Shown one piece after another: positions 1 through 9,567 of a DNA stretch of 64,000 nucleotides. The translations under genes and the position numbers were made by a program. The stretch comes from Paracidovorax oryzae ATCC 19882. GTDB taxonomy: Bacteria; Pseudomonadota; Gammaproteobacteria; Burkholderiales; Burkholderiaceae_C. The stretch is from assembly GCF_000687165.1 (NCBI RefSeq), contig NZ_JMKU01000001.1:186001-250000 (forward strand), written 5' to 3'. Below the pieces are notes generated by a model, which was not told the origin of the DNA, made no database searches, and was given only the letters and a program-made list of their open reading frames with translations. Position 1 is the first letter of the stretch; each line of letters starts with the position of its first letter.

Positions 1-1408
<1,408 letters not shown>

Positions 1409-1558
1409 GGGCGAAAGGGCTGCGAGCCTCGAGTGCGTGGAGCGCGCTGCGGGTGAAAGCAGCCGCGGGGATGGTTGTGAAGCGTAACCCCCGATTCTAT
1501 CGAGCCGGGCCCGCCGTTCGCCGCGCCGCGGGGCCGGCCCTGCCCCGCACGGGGCCGC

Positions 1559-2704
1559 TCACCGCCGGGGGCGCTTTTGCGGGGTGCGGTTGGTGTAGCT
1601 CGCGTTGCCCAGGCCCGTGCCCACGGTGAGCACGGCCCAGCGCCCCACGTCCTGGGTGAAGGGCAGTTCCGACAGCCCCTGCACCACGGCATCGTTGTGC
1701 AGGCAGACCTGGATGCGGCCGCCGTTGATGGTGGGCAGGCGCTCGCACAGGTCGCGCGGCAGGTGGAAGCGGATGCTCTCCCAGTTGCCCGGCAGGTTCT
1801 GCGTGCCGCCGGCGAGCGAGCCGTCTTCGCAGACCAGGCCCGGGCAGGCGACGCCGACGAAGGGCGCCAGGCTCAGTTCCTTCTTCCTGGCATGGTCCAC
1901 CAGGTCTTCCAGGATGCCGGCGATGCCGTCCACGAGTTCGTCGCGGCGCGGGGCGTCGTCCGCATGGCCCCATTTCTCGCGGCGCAGCACCTCGGCCTTC
2001 GACATGTCGGGCGCGGAGTGCAGGTGGGTCTGCACGATGCCGCAGCGCACGTTGGTGCCGCCAATGTCCACCGCCAGTATCGCGTCGTAGCTCTGCAGCA
2101 GCGCGGGCGGCGCCAGGTGCACCCAGCCGATCAGGCCGCCCTCGTCGGCATGGTGGTGCAGCAGGCGCAGTTCCACCGGGTCCTTCTTTTTGCGCTCGAG
2201 CTCTTGCGCGACGAGGTCGGCCGCGCGGGCGATGGCACGCTCGCCCACCTCGCTCTGGTGGAAGCCGCCGCCCACGATCACGCGCTCCACGCCCTTCCAG
2301 GTCTTGTGCTGCAGGAAGCGCAGGACCACGTGGGCGAACTGCTGCGCGTAATCCTCGGAGGCGGCCTCGATCGCCCGGGCCGCCACGCCGTCCTTGGCCA
2401 GCATCTCGTCCAGGCGCTGCTTGCTGATCTCCCGCGTGGGCTTGTCGCCCAGCGGGTCCTTGCCGGCCATGTCGGTGTAGAGGGTGCGCCAGGCATCCAG
2501 CATGCGCCGGAACGCGGTGCGGCTGGCGTTGTCGCCCGCGAAGCCGTCGCCGTCGCGCAATTCGAGGCTGTAGTCGTCGATGGTGACGGACGCCAGTTCC
2601 ATATCGCCGTGCGGGCCCGCCGCGCACAGGGCGAGCCGGGCTTTTTCCTCGCGCTCGGCCGCGGCAGCGGACACCGGCGCTTCTTCCTTCTCTTTGGATG
2701 CCAT
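1559..2704 (-). CDS. ROK-family kinase-like protein, apparently circularly permuted
   Basis: A 381-residue protein; I chose the ATG at 2704 (MASKEKEEAP) over an upstream in-frame Met because the added segment is low-complexity. The phosphate-1 motif of ROK/hexokinase-fold sugar kinases, DIGGTN, is at residues 213-218, far from the N-terminus. A typical ROK C-terminal part precedes it: VGGGFHQSEVGERA near 144-157 and GLIGWVHLAP near 190-199. After DIGGTN come a CPGLV segment, HNDAVVQGLSE and GTGLGNASY near the end, where a normal ROK kinase would still have a third of its length to go. The order therefore looks permuted. Substrate unknown; glucokinase or another sugar kinase is possible. It sits alone between alaS and a convergently irrelevant esterase gene on the same strand. 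Confidence 0.7.
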   Translation of the reverse strand: MASKEKEEAPVSAAAAEREEKARLALCAAGPHGDMELASVTIDDYSLELRDGDGFAGDNASRTAFRRMLDAWRTLYTDMAGKDPLGDKPTREISKQRLDEMLAKDGVAARAIEAASEDYAQQFAHVVLRFLQHKTWKGVERVIVGGGFHQSEVGERAIARAADLVAQELERKKKDPVELRLLHHHADEGGLIGWVHLAPPALLQSYDAILAVDIGGTNVRCGIVQTHLHSAPDMSKAEVLRREKWGHADDAPRRDELVDGIAGILEDLVDHARKKELSLAPFVGVACPGLVCEDGSLAGGTQNLPGNWESIRFHLPRDLCERLPTINGGRIQVCLHNDAVVQGLSELPFTQDVGRWAVLTVGTGLGNASYTNRTPQKRPRR

Positions 2705-2839
2705 GGTCGTGTTCGTAGGGAGGGAATGGGCCCGCGTCGCAGGCCCTGGCCCCGATGGTGCCCCGCCCCGCGGCGCGGCCGCGTCAGCCAACGCCGCCAA
2801 ACCACGCCCCAGGAGGAGGCAGGCGGCGGCAGGCAGCCG

Positions 2840-3877
2840 TCAGCGGCCCAGCAGCACCGCGCGCGCCGCCTCCGATGGGAAAACGCACGCCACGTCGTGG
2901 GCGCAGCCGGGCACCACGACCACCTCGCGCCGCCGGCCGGGCGCCAGCTGCGTCCGGTCGTATTCCGCGTAGGCCAGGCCGCGCTGCAGGCGGTACGGCC
3001 CCTGGGCCATGGCCGCGCACGACTTGTCGAGGATGCCGTAGTACGTGCCCCTGGCGTCGCTGCTGTCCAGCGCGCCTTCGAGGTAATGCACGTCGGCGGC
3101 GGCATAGCGATCGCGCGCCTGGGCGGCGATGCGCCCCAGGCCGGCGGGCAGGTCGTCGGTGCCGTACTTCCAGCGGTTCACGCCCGGGCAGGTGCCATCC
3201 GCGGGCGGATGGGGGCGCCAGGCGTCGAAATACAGCCAGGTGCCAGGGTCCGCCACCACGTAGCGCAGGGCGACGGTGGAGGCGGAGGTGGACGCGCCGG
3301 CCGGCGCCGGGTTCGCGAAGCCGATGTAGTGCTGCACCATCTGCCCGCCCGCGGAGAAGCCCGCGACGGTGACGGTACGCAGGCCGGGCCAGCGCCGCAC
3401 GAGCTCGGCCACCAGCGCGTCCATCGCCGCGAACGAGGTGATGCGCGCGCCGTTGGCCGACGGCCCGCCTTCGATCCAGGAGCTGCATGTCCACAGCAGG
3501 TCGCCGGCCTGCGCGGGGGGAACGCCCGGGGAACTGCACCGGCCGGCCTGGCCCGCCGCGACCTGGAACACGGGCGCCACCACCAGGGTGTCACGCAGCG
3601 CACCGGCATCGCGCACGGCCTGCAGCGCCGCGCCGAAGGTCTTGCCGGCATCGCGCGGATGGCCGTGCAGGGCGACGAGCGCGCGCGTCGGCGCCGCCCC
3701 CTCTCCGGGCGCCAGCGATGCGTAGTAGTTCAGCGTGCCTCCGGCGCCGGGCGGCTCGAAGCGCTGGTAGCAGGCGGGGCCCGCCGCCACGGTGCAATCG
3801 GAAGACTGCGCCGCGGCATGTGCCGTCCACACGGCCAGGCACGCCGCCACGAGACAGGGCCATGTTCCAGTTCTCAT
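2840..3877 (-). CDS. Secreted alpha/beta hydrolase (esterase / PHB-depolymerase-like)
   Basis: 345 residues from the ATG at 3877 (MRTGTWP). A Sec signal peptide is visible: a positive start, a hydrophobic CLVAACLAVWTA core, then AHAAAQ as a likely signal-peptidase site, so the enzyme is probably periplasmic or secreted. The nucleophile elbow is GFSAGG (GxSxG), followed by QMVQHYIGFAN. A histidine in GCAHD near the C-terminus is the likely catalytic His. Several cysteines (SSDCTV, GPACYQRF, GRCSS, LLWTCSS, GTCPG) may form disulfides, as expected outside the cytoplasm. This layout resembles feruloyl-esterase or PHB-depolymerase-type alpha/beta hydrolases, but the substrate cannot be read from sequence. 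Confidence 0.7.
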   Translation of the reverse strand: MRTGTWPCLVAACLAVWTAHAAAQSSDCTVAAGPACYQRFEPPGAGGTLNYYASLAPGEGAAPTRALVALHGHPRDAGKTFGAALQAVRDAGALRDTLVVAPVFQVAAGQAGRCSSPGVPPAQAGDLLWTCSSWIEGGPSANGARITSFAAMDALVAELVRRWPGLRTVTVAGFSAGGQMVQHYIGFANPAPAGASTSASTVALRYVVADPGTWLYFDAWRPHPPADGTCPGVNRWKYGTDDLPAGLGRIAAQARDRYAAADVHYLEGALDSSDARGTYYGILDKSCAAMAQGPYRLQRGLAYAEYDRTQLAPGRRREVVVVPGCAHDVACVFPSEAARAVLLGR

Positions 3878-4293
3878 CGAGGGGACTCCGTTGGACGCGG
3901 GGACGGCATGGCCCCTGGCGGAAAGTGTAAGCGGCGCATGGGGCACTGACCGCCCCCGAGGTCGCACAGGTGCGCGGGCCGGGTGCGCGCCGGTCATTAC
4001 ACCCGGCGGGACGGGAGCCAAAAAAAAGCCCGCGCGATGCGGGCTGTGAAAGGAGACCCCCTACTGACAAACCGGAGGCCGGCGACCGGGAGACCCCAGC
4101 GCGGCACCGCGATGCATCCAATGTAGGCCTGCGAGCCGGCAGGGCCAAGCGACCAGATCGCGATTGCTTATGCGCGGACCGAGAAAGCCGGTACTGGCGG
4201 GCATGCCATGCGCCGCCGGCAGGCCAGTGGTGGCGGCATACTCGGCGTATCGCCTTTCCCGGCCCCGGCCCGCCCGGGGCTTCCATCGATCCG
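3878..4293. other. 416-base intergenic region with possible minus-strand small RNA
   Basis: No convincing protein gene lies here. The left part holds the promoter region of the secreted hydrolase. A strong intrinsic terminator pointing left (4020-4045) has no annotated gene directly upstream of it on the minus strand. The 150-200 bases feeding into it contain two copies of a GGGGTCTCC-like motif in minus-strand sense and several CCTCC-type pyrimidine patches. A small RNA of about 100-180 nt ending at the terminator is possible, but no promoter was recognised with confidence. Confidence 0.3.
4020..4045 (-). terminator. Intrinsic terminator, minus strand
   Basis: In minus-strand sense a 7-bp perfect stem AGCCCGC/GCGGGCT with a 5-base loop is followed directly by eight T residues (bases 4027 down to 4020). 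It points left, toward the 5' end of the secreted hydrolase gene. It could end a small RNA encoded at about 4046-4200, or stop antisense read-through from the LysR gene at 4672-5601. Confidence 0.75.
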
Positions 4294-4644
4294 ATGCCCC
4301 CGCCATCCACCGCCCTCCCCTGCACTGCACGGAACCTGGCCGCAGCCGCACTCTGCCTGGCGACGGCCCTGCCTGCCTTGGCCGGGTTGGATGCCGGCGA
4401 CCTCGTGCGCGAACACGGCTGCATGCGCTGCCATGCCATGGTGCGCACCTATGTGGGCCCCGGGTTCGCGGAGATTGCCGAACGCTACCGCGCTGACAGG
4501 AATGCCGAAACCTATCTTGCCGGCAAGATCCGCAACGGCGGTGCGGGCGAATGGGGCCGCGCGCTCATGCCGCGGCATCCGCGCATCGGGGAGGAAGAAG
4601 CGCGGACCCTGGCCCGGTGGATCCTCGCCCAGCGCAAGGGCTAG
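4294..4644 (+). CDS. Small secreted c-type cytochrome
   Basis: 116 residues from the ATG at 4294. A signal peptide (hydrophobic LAAAALCLATALPALAG) precedes a mature domain with one haem-binding CMRCH motif. Downstream, MPRHP near the C-terminus offers the methionine expected as the sixth haem ligand, followed by a helix EEEARTLARWILAQ typical of small class I cytochromes c (c551/c552 type). It would act as a periplasmic electron carrier. The gene stands alone on the plus strand between two minus-strand genes, so its redox partner is not evident. The upstream Met near 4208 is in a different frame and irrelevant. Confidence 0.85.
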   Translation: MPPPSTALPCTARNLAAAALCLATALPALAGLDAGDLVREHGCMRCHAMVRTYVGPGFAEIAERYRADRNAETYLAGKIRNGGAGEWGRALMPRHPRIGEEEARTLARWILAQRKG

Positions 4645-4671
4645 CAGCCGCAGTGGCCGCCACCGCCTCAC

Positions 4672-5601
4672 TCAGCGCTCGGCGCAGAGCGCCTCGTCCA
4701 CCGCTTCGCGCGTGAGGGTGGGCACGAAGGCCTCGATGAAGCGGTAGGCATAGCCGCGCAGCCAGCTGCCGCGCCGCAGCCCGAGTCGGGTGAGGTTGAC
4801 TTCGAACAAATGGCGCGCATCGATCATGCGCAGGTGGCGGTCGCGCTCCGGGTCCAGCGCGATGGAGGCGACGATGCCCACGCCCATGTCCAGCTCCACA
4901 TAGGTCTTGATCACGTCCGCGTCCATGGCGGTGAGCACCACGTCCGGCTGCAGGCCCTCGCGGGCGAAGGCCTCGTCGATATGGGCGCGGCCGGTGTAGC
5001 CCAGCTCGTAGGTGATGATGGGAAAGCGCGCCAGTTGCCGCAGGGTGGGCGGCTCGGGCAGGTCGAGCAGCGGATGGCCCGGCGGCACCACGATGCTGTG
5101 GGACCAGCGGTAGCACGGCAGCGTGACCAGTTCGCCGTAGCCCGCGAGCGCCTCCGTGGCGACGCCGATGTCGGCTTCGCCCGAGAGCAGCATCTCGGCC
5201 ACCTGCCGCGGCGACCCCTGGTGCAGGTGCAGCGAGACGTGCGGGAACAGTGCCCGGAAATCGCGCACCACCTGCGGCAGCGCATAACGTGCCTGGGAGT
5301 GCGTGGCGGCGATGGACAGCCGCCCTTCCCCGCTGGCCCGGAAGTCGTGGCCGGCGCGCTGCAGGTTTTCCGCCTCCAGCAGCAGCCGCTCGACGATGGG
5401 CAGCAAGGTGGATCCCGGCGGGGTCAGCCCCGTGAGCCGCTTGCCCGCGCGCACGAAGATCTCCAGGCCCAGCTCCTCCTCCAGTTCGCGGATCTGCCGG
5501 CTCACGCCGGGCTGGGAGGTGTGGAGGATGCGGGCCACGTCGGTAAGGTTGAAACCCGTGCGCACGGCCTCGCGCACGGAACGCAGTTGCTGGAAATTCA
5601 T
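4672..5601 (-). CDS. cysB: LysR-type regulator of the CysB/Cbl family
   Basis: 309 residues from the ATG at 5601 (MNFQQLRSVREAV). The N-terminal winged helix carries the CysB-type signature NLTDVARILHTSQPGVSRQ, followed by LEEELGLEIFVR. The C-terminal periplasmic-binding-protein-like domain includes ATHSQARYALP, the CysB effector-pocket region that senses O-acetylserine/N-acetylserine or sulfate-type anions. CysB/Cbl proteins activate sulfate, thiosulfate and sulfonate utilisation genes. Its position as last gene of the ssu block, 116 bases after the TOBE gene on the same strand, fits control of this block and of the cys operon at 17-22 kb. Whether it is CysB proper or the sulfonate-specific Cbl cannot be settled here. 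Confidence 0.88.
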   Translation of the reverse strand: MNFQQLRSVREAVRTGFNLTDVARILHTSQPGVSRQIRELEEELGLEIFVRAGKRLTGLTPPGSTLLPIVERLLLEAENLQRAGHDFRASGEGRLSIAATHSQARYALPQVVRDFRALFPHVSLHLHQGSPRQVAEMLLSGEADIGVATEALAGYGELVTLPCYRWSHSIVVPPGHPLLDLPEPPTLRQLARFPIITYELGYTGRAHIDEAFAREGLQPDVVLTAMDADVIKTYVELDMGVGIVASIALDPERDRHLRMIDARHLFEVNLTRLGLRRGSWLRGYAYRFIEAFVPTLTREAVDEALCAER

Positions 5602-5717
5602 GGATTCGCCGGACTTTCCTGTTGTTATGCGGCCGGTCAACGCGCGGGGATAGCCGCGCGGGGGTCAACGCACGGGCGCCAGGGGCCGGCGGTGCACCGC
5701 GCCCCCGTCCCGGCACG

Positions 5718-5933
5718 TCAGAGCTTGGCGATGGAGACTTCGGTCGATTTCACCAGCGCCACCACGTCGGAGCCGACCTGCAGTCCGAGGTCGTCCACCG
5801 AGCGGGTGGTGATGACGGAAGTGACGATGCCCCAGGGCGTCTCGACATCGACTTCCGAGACGACGTCGCCGCGGATGATCTCGCGGACCTTGCCCTTGAA
5901 CTGGTTGCGCACGTTGATGGCCTGGATGGACAT
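5718..5933 (-). CDS. TOBE/Mop-type molybdate/pterin-binding small protein
   Basis: A 71-residue protein (MSIQAINVRNQFKGKV...STEVSIAKL) consisting of a single TOBE (Mop) domain. The NQFKGKVREI, VDVETPWGIVTSVITTRS and LGLQVGSDVVALVKSTEV pattern is typical of the molbindin fold. Molbindins oligomerise and bind molybdate, tungstate or other oxyanions. Here it is 60 bases downstream of ssuB in the sulfonate operon, so a role as an oxyanion buffer or sensor linked to sulfur oxyanions is possible but is inference. Family call secure, ligand unknown. Confidence 0.85.
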   Translation of the reverse strand: MSIQAINVRNQFKGKVREIIRGDVVSEVDVETPWGIVTSVITTRSVDDLGLQVGSDVVALVKSTEVSIAKL

Positions 5934-5993
5934 GGGATGGACTCCTGTGATGGTTGGAAGGTGAAGGGAAAGAAAGGATGGAAACCGGGTGGC

Positions 5994-6818
5994 TCAGATC
6001 GCCCAGCGCAGGCCATGCGCCGGAACGCCCGGCCATGCACCGTCTCCGTTGCCGTCGGAGGGTTCGGCCGCGGGCTTCTGCAGCACCCGGTCGAGGATGC
6101 GTTTCTCGAGGGCCGCGAACGCCGCGTCGCCGTGCGACCGGGGCCGCGCGAGGGGTATGCGCTCATCCAGGGCGATGCGGCCGTCCTCGATGAGCACCAC
6201 GCGGTCGGCCAGGGCCACGGCTTCCTGCACGTCGTGCGTGACCAGCAGCGCGGTGAAGCGGTGCCGCTGCCACAGCCCTTCGATGAGGCGCTGCATCTCG
6301 ATGCGGGTGAGCGCGTCCAGTGCGCCCAGCGGCTCGTCCAGCAGCAGCAGGCGTGGCTGGTGGACCAAGGCCCGGGCCAGGGCCACGCGCTGGCGCTGGC
6401 CGCCGGACAGGCGCGCCGGCCACTCGCCGGCACGGTCCGCCAGGCCCACCTGGGCGAGCACCTCGCGGCCGCGCTCCTGCGAGCCCGCGGGCAGGCCCAG
6501 AGTGACGTTGTCCAGCACGCGCCGCCACGGCAGCAGGCGCGCCTCCTGGAACATGATGCGGGTGTCGCCGTGCAGTCCATCGACGGGCCTGCCGTCGATC
6601 TCCAGCGTTCCGGCGCTGGCGCCCTCCAGGCCGGCGACCAGCCGCAGCAGCGTGCTCTTGCCGCAGCCGCTGCGGCCGACGATGGCGACGAATTCGCCAG
6701 GCTCGATCGTGAGCTGCGCCTCGCGCAGCACGTCGCGCGAGCCGTAGCGCTTGGTCAGCCGGCGCGCCTGCAGGCGCAGGCCGGGCGCGGGGGAAGAAGC
6801 GGTGTGTGGGTGGGACAT
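5994..6818 (-). CDS. ssuB: Aliphatic sulfonate ABC transporter, ATP-binding subunit
   Basis: 274 residues, complete ABC ATPase: Walker [10 protein letters not shown] near residue 50, Q-loop [16 protein letters not shown] (the LLPW form is typical of SsuB/TauB/NrtD), signature [15 protein letters not shown], Walker [13 protein letters not shown] and switch histidine in [10 protein letters not shown]. It energises uptake of alkanesulfonates with the permease encoded 16 bases upstream and the binding protein at 9568-10557. The C-terminus runs about 35 residues past the usual end. Cytoplasmic face of the inner membrane. Confidence 0.93.
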   Translation of the reverse strand: MSHPHTASSPAPGLRLQARRLTKRYGSRDVLREAQLTIEPGEFVAIVGRSGCGKSTLLRLVAGLEGASAGTLEIDGRPVDGLHGDTRIMFQEARLLPWRRVLDNVTLGLPAGSQERGREVLAQVGLADRAGEWPARLSGGQRQRVALARALVHQPRLLLLDEPLGALDALTRIEMQRLIEGLWQRHRFTALLVTHDVQEAVALADRVVLIEDGRIALDERIPLARPRSHGDAAFAALEKRILDRVLQKPAAEPSDGNGDGAWPGVPAHGLRWAI

Positions 6819-6834
6819 GGTGCCGTCTCCTTCG

Positions 6835-7713
6835 TCATGCCTTGGCCTGGTAGCCGGGATGCCACCGCAGCCACCAGTGCTCCAGGCCGCGCGCGAACAC
6901 GTCCGCCAGCTTGCCCAGCAGCGCGTAGAGCAGGATGCCCACGAGCACCACGTCGGTCTGCAGGAACTCGCGCGCGTTCATCGTGAGGTAGCCGATGCCG
7001 GCCTGCGCGGAAATGGTTTCCGCCACGATCAGGATCACCCACATGAGCCCCAGCGAAAAGCGCAGGCCCACGAGGATGGAGGACATCGCGCCGGGCAGGA
7101 TCACCTCGCGGTAGAGCTGCCAGCGCGAGAGCCCGTAGGTCCGGCCCATCTCGATCAGGCCCGGATCGACGTTGCGGATGCCATGGAAGGTATTGAGGTA
7201 GATCGGGAAGAACACCGAGACAGCGATCAGGAACACCTTGGCCGATTCGTCGATGCCGAACCACAGGATCACCAGCGGGATGAGCGCCAGCGCGGGGATG
7301 TTGCGCACCATCTGCACGGTGGAATCCAGCAGCGTTTCCGCCCAGCGCAGCGAGCCGGTGAGCAGCCCGAGCAGCAGGCCCAGGCCGCCGCCGATCGCCA
7401 GCCCCGCCAGCGCGCGGCCCGCGCTCACCTTCACGTGGGTCCACAGCTCGCCGGATTCGCCGAGCTGCCAGGCGGCCTTGAGCACGTCGGACGGCGCCGG
7501 CAGCACCCGGCTGGACAGCCATCCCTGGGCAGCCGCCACCTGCCAGGCCGCGATCAGTGCCACCGGCACCACCCAGGGCAGCAGGCGCTGGCCCACGGCG
7601 GCGCCCCATTGCCGCACGGGCGCGGGCAGGCCCGTACCGGGTTCCTCGGGGGTGTCGGTGGCAGCGGACACCTGCAGCTCGCGCACCGCGGGGGAGATGG
7701 CAGGGCCCGTCAT
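6835..7713 (-). CDS. ssuC: Aliphatic sulfonate ABC transporter, permease subunit
   Basis: 292-residue inner-membrane permease of the binding-protein-dependent family. An N-terminal cytoplasmic stretch is followed by about six hydrophobic segments. The EAA-loop region ([46 protein letters not shown]) is the ATPase-docking site and matches SsuC/TauC proteins. Its ATG at 7713 overlaps the stop codon of the upstream VOC gene (ATGA), so the two are translationally coupled. It works with SsuB and SsuA. Confidence 0.93.
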   Translation of the reverse strand: MTGPAISPAVRELQVSAATDTPEEPGTGLPAPVRQWGAAVGQRLLPWVVPVALIAAWQVAAAQGWLSSRVLPAPSDVLKAAWQLGESGELWTHVKVSAGRALAGLAIGGGLGLLLGLLTGSLRWAETLLDSTVQMVRNIPALALIPLVILWFGIDESAKVFLIAVSVFFPIYLNTFHGIRNVDPGLIEMGRTYGLSRWQLYREVILPGAMSSILVGLRFSLGLMWVILIVAETISAQAGIGYLTMNAREFLQTDVVLVGILLYALLGKLADVFARGLEHWWLRWHPGYQAKA

Positions 7714-8084
7714 ACGAACGCTCCCGCTTCCGCGTCGGGCTCCAGGAACTCGAGCTGGTTACCCGCCGGGTCCTTCACATAAAAGCGCAGGTAGCCCGGA
7801 AGCGCCCGGTTTTCGACCAGGGAAAGCTCGGCCTGCAGCAGGCGGCCGCGGAGTTCGGGCAGGTTGTCCACTTCGAACGCCAGGTGCGCGGCCGCGGGCG
7901 CCGGTTGCCAGCGTGTGGTGGGCACGAGGGCGATGCGCTGGGGCCCGGCCGCGAAATGCAGGGCGTTCTCGGCCGGGTACCGCACCTCGGCCAGGCCGAG
8001 CAGGCCGGCATAGAAGGCCCGCATGGCACCCTCCTCGCCCGCGGGAAACGGCAGTTGCACGTGGTTGATGGAATGGATGGCCAT
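7710..8084 (-). CDS. VOC (glyoxalase/bleomycin-resistance) superfamily protein in the ssu operon
   Basis: 124 residues from the ATG at 8084 (MAIHSINHVQLPFPAG). A single vicinal-oxygen-chelate domain: HVQLPFP at the first beta strand, FYAGLLGLAEV, HLAFEVDNL and YVKDPAGNQLEFLEPD at the end. Candidate metal ligands are the N-terminal His of NHVQ, the His of HLAFEV and the Glu of QLEFLEP. It sits between ssuD and ssuC with a 4-base overlap to ssuC, so it is part of the sulfonate operon. A role in handling a desulfonation product (an aldehyde) or a specialised sulfonate is inference; VOC proteins have many reactions. Confidence 0.85.
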   Translation of the reverse strand: MAIHSINHVQLPFPAGEEGAMRAFYAGLLGLAEVRYPAENALHFAAGPQRIALVPTTRWQPAPAAAHLAFEVDNLPELRGRLLQAELSLVENRALPGYLRFYVKDPAGNQLEFLEPDAEAGAFV

Positions 8085-8113
8085 GGGAATCTCCTTCCTG
8101 TTGCGCGGGCCGC

Positions 8114-9292
8114 TCAGCTCTGCGCCGCGCGCGGCACGTACTGGTTGCCCACGATTTCGCCGAAGGGGCCGGTCAGGGGGCCCGCCGCGCGGCCACGGCC
8201 GCCGATGCGCTCGCGCACTTCGGCCGGCAGCAGCGGGAACACCAGTTCCGCGAAGCGGTAGGCCTCTTCCAGGTGGGGGTAGCCGGAGAGCACGAAGGTA
8301 TCGATGCCCAGGTCCGCGTACTCCTGCATGCGCGCGGCCACGGTCTGCGGATCGCCCACCAGTGCGGTGCCCGCGCCGCCGCGCACCAGGCCCACGCCGG
8401 CCCAGAGGTTGGGGCTGATCTCCAGGTCCGCGCGGGCGCGTCGGGTGCCGCCGGCGTGCAGCGCTGCCATGCGGCGCTGCCCTTCGGAATCCATGCGCGA
8501 GAACACCGCCTGCGCCTGGGCCACGGTCTCGTCCTGCACGCGGCTGATGAGTTCCTCCGCCGCGGCCCACGCGGCGGCATCGGTCTCGCGCACGATCACG
8601 TGCAGCCGGATGCCGAAGCGCACCGTGCGCCCCCGCTTCGCGGCACGGGCGCGCACGTCGGCCACCTTCTGCGCCACCGCGGCCGGCGGCTCGCCCCAGG
8701 TGAGGTAGGTATCGACCTGATCGGCCGCGAGGTCGTGCGCGGCCTCGGACGAGCCACCGAAGTACACCGGCGGATAGGGCTTCTGCACCGGCGGATAGAG
8801 CAGCTTGGCACCCTTCACCGACAGGTGCTCTCCCTCGTAGTCGAAGGTGCCGCCATCGTGGCTGCGTGACAGGATCTCGCGCCAGATGCGGATGAACTCC
8901 TCCGACTGCGCATAGCGCTGGGCATGGTCCAGGAAGACGCCGTCGCCCTCCAGTTCCGTGCGGTCGCCCCCCGTCACGAGGTTGATGAGCAGGCGCCCGC
9001 CCGACAGGCGGTCGAAGGTCGCGGCCATGCGCGCGGCCAGGGCCGGCTGGTGCAGGCCCGGGCGCACTGCCACGAGGAACTTCAGGCGCTGCGTGACGGG
9101 CGCGAGGGCCGAGGCGACGACCCAGGGGTCTTCGCAGGAGCGGCCCGTGGGGATCAGCACCCCTTCGTAGCCCAGGGTGTCGGCGGCCGTGGCCACCTGG
9201 CGCAGGTAGTCGTAGTTGACGGCGCGGGCCCCTTCGGATGTCCCGAGGTAGCGGCTGTCGCCGTGGGTGGGGATGAACCAGAACACATGCAT
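8114..9292 (-). CDS. ssuD: FMNH2-dependent alkanesulfonate monooxygenase
   Basis: 392 residues, a full-length SsuD of the bacterial luciferase-like flavin monooxygenase family. It begins [17 protein letters not shown], the family's hallmark start, with active-site-region residues such as the RSCED segment and [16 protein letters not shown]. It cleaves C1-C14 alkanesulfonates to the aldehyde and sulfite using FMNH2 supplied by SsuE (10729-11316). Sulfite then enters CysI (17826-19676). The gene lies centrally in the sulfonate operon, 29 bases before the VOC gene. Confidence 0.95.
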   Translation of the reverse strand: MHVFWFIPTHGDSRYLGTSEGARAVNYDYLRQVATAADTLGYEGVLIPTGRSCEDPWVVASALAPVTQRLKFLVAVRPGLHQPALAARMAATFDRLSGGRLLINLVTGGDRTELEGDGVFLDHAQRYAQSEEFIRIWREILSRSHDGGTFDYEGEHLSVKGAKLLYPPVQKPYPPVYFGGSSEAAHDLAADQVDTYLTWGEPPAAVAQKVADVRARAAKRGRTVRFGIRLHVIVRETDAAAWAAAEELISRVQDETVAQAQAVFSRMDSEGQRRMAALHAGGTRRARADLEISPNLWAGVGLVRGGAGTALVGDPQTVAARMQEYADLGIDTFVLSGYPHLEEAYRFAELVFPLLPAEVRERIGGRGRAAGPLTGPFGEIVGNQYVPRAAQS

Positions 9293-9324
9293 GGGAGGCT
9301 TTCTCGATCAGTAGGGAACGGAGG

Positions 9325-9531
9325 TCAGTAGGAAATGGCGAAGCGCGGCCCGGATGCGGGCAGGGGCACCGCGGGCAGCACATGCCGCGCGGTGCGCTGC
9401 GCCAGGTGCGGATGCGGGACCGCCGCGCCGGGCGCTCGCACCGTGGGGCGGAGCCCCCAGGCACGCGCGGTCACCGCCAGCAGGCGCCGCGCGGCCGGCC
9501 CGGGAGCCGTGGTCGATGGCAGGATGGACAT
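9325..9531 (-). CDS. Possible small protein between ssuA and ssuD
   Basis: A 68-residue reading frame (MSILPSTTAPGPAARR...GPRFAISY) filling the gap between ssuA and ssuD. Its ATG at 9531 is preceded at good spacing by AAGGAG, a strong ribosome-binding site. No family is recognised; the composition is rich in Ala, Pro and Arg, with no clear signal peptide or motif. Support is therefore only the ribosome-binding site and the operon position; it could also be leader sequence for ssuD translation or a chance frame in GC-rich DNA. Confidence 0.35.
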   Translation of the reverse strand: MSILPSTTAPGPAARRLLAVTARAWGLRPTVRAPGAAVPHPHLAQRTARHVLPAVPLPASGPRFAISY

Positions 9532-9567
9532 GGGGATGCTCCTTGGGACGGACGGGCCGGACGCCGG

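Noticed and set aside
1577-3949. 790-codon plus-strand frame over the ROK and esterase genes
   Set aside because: Antisense to two genes with clear motifs and signal peptide; no domain seen in it.
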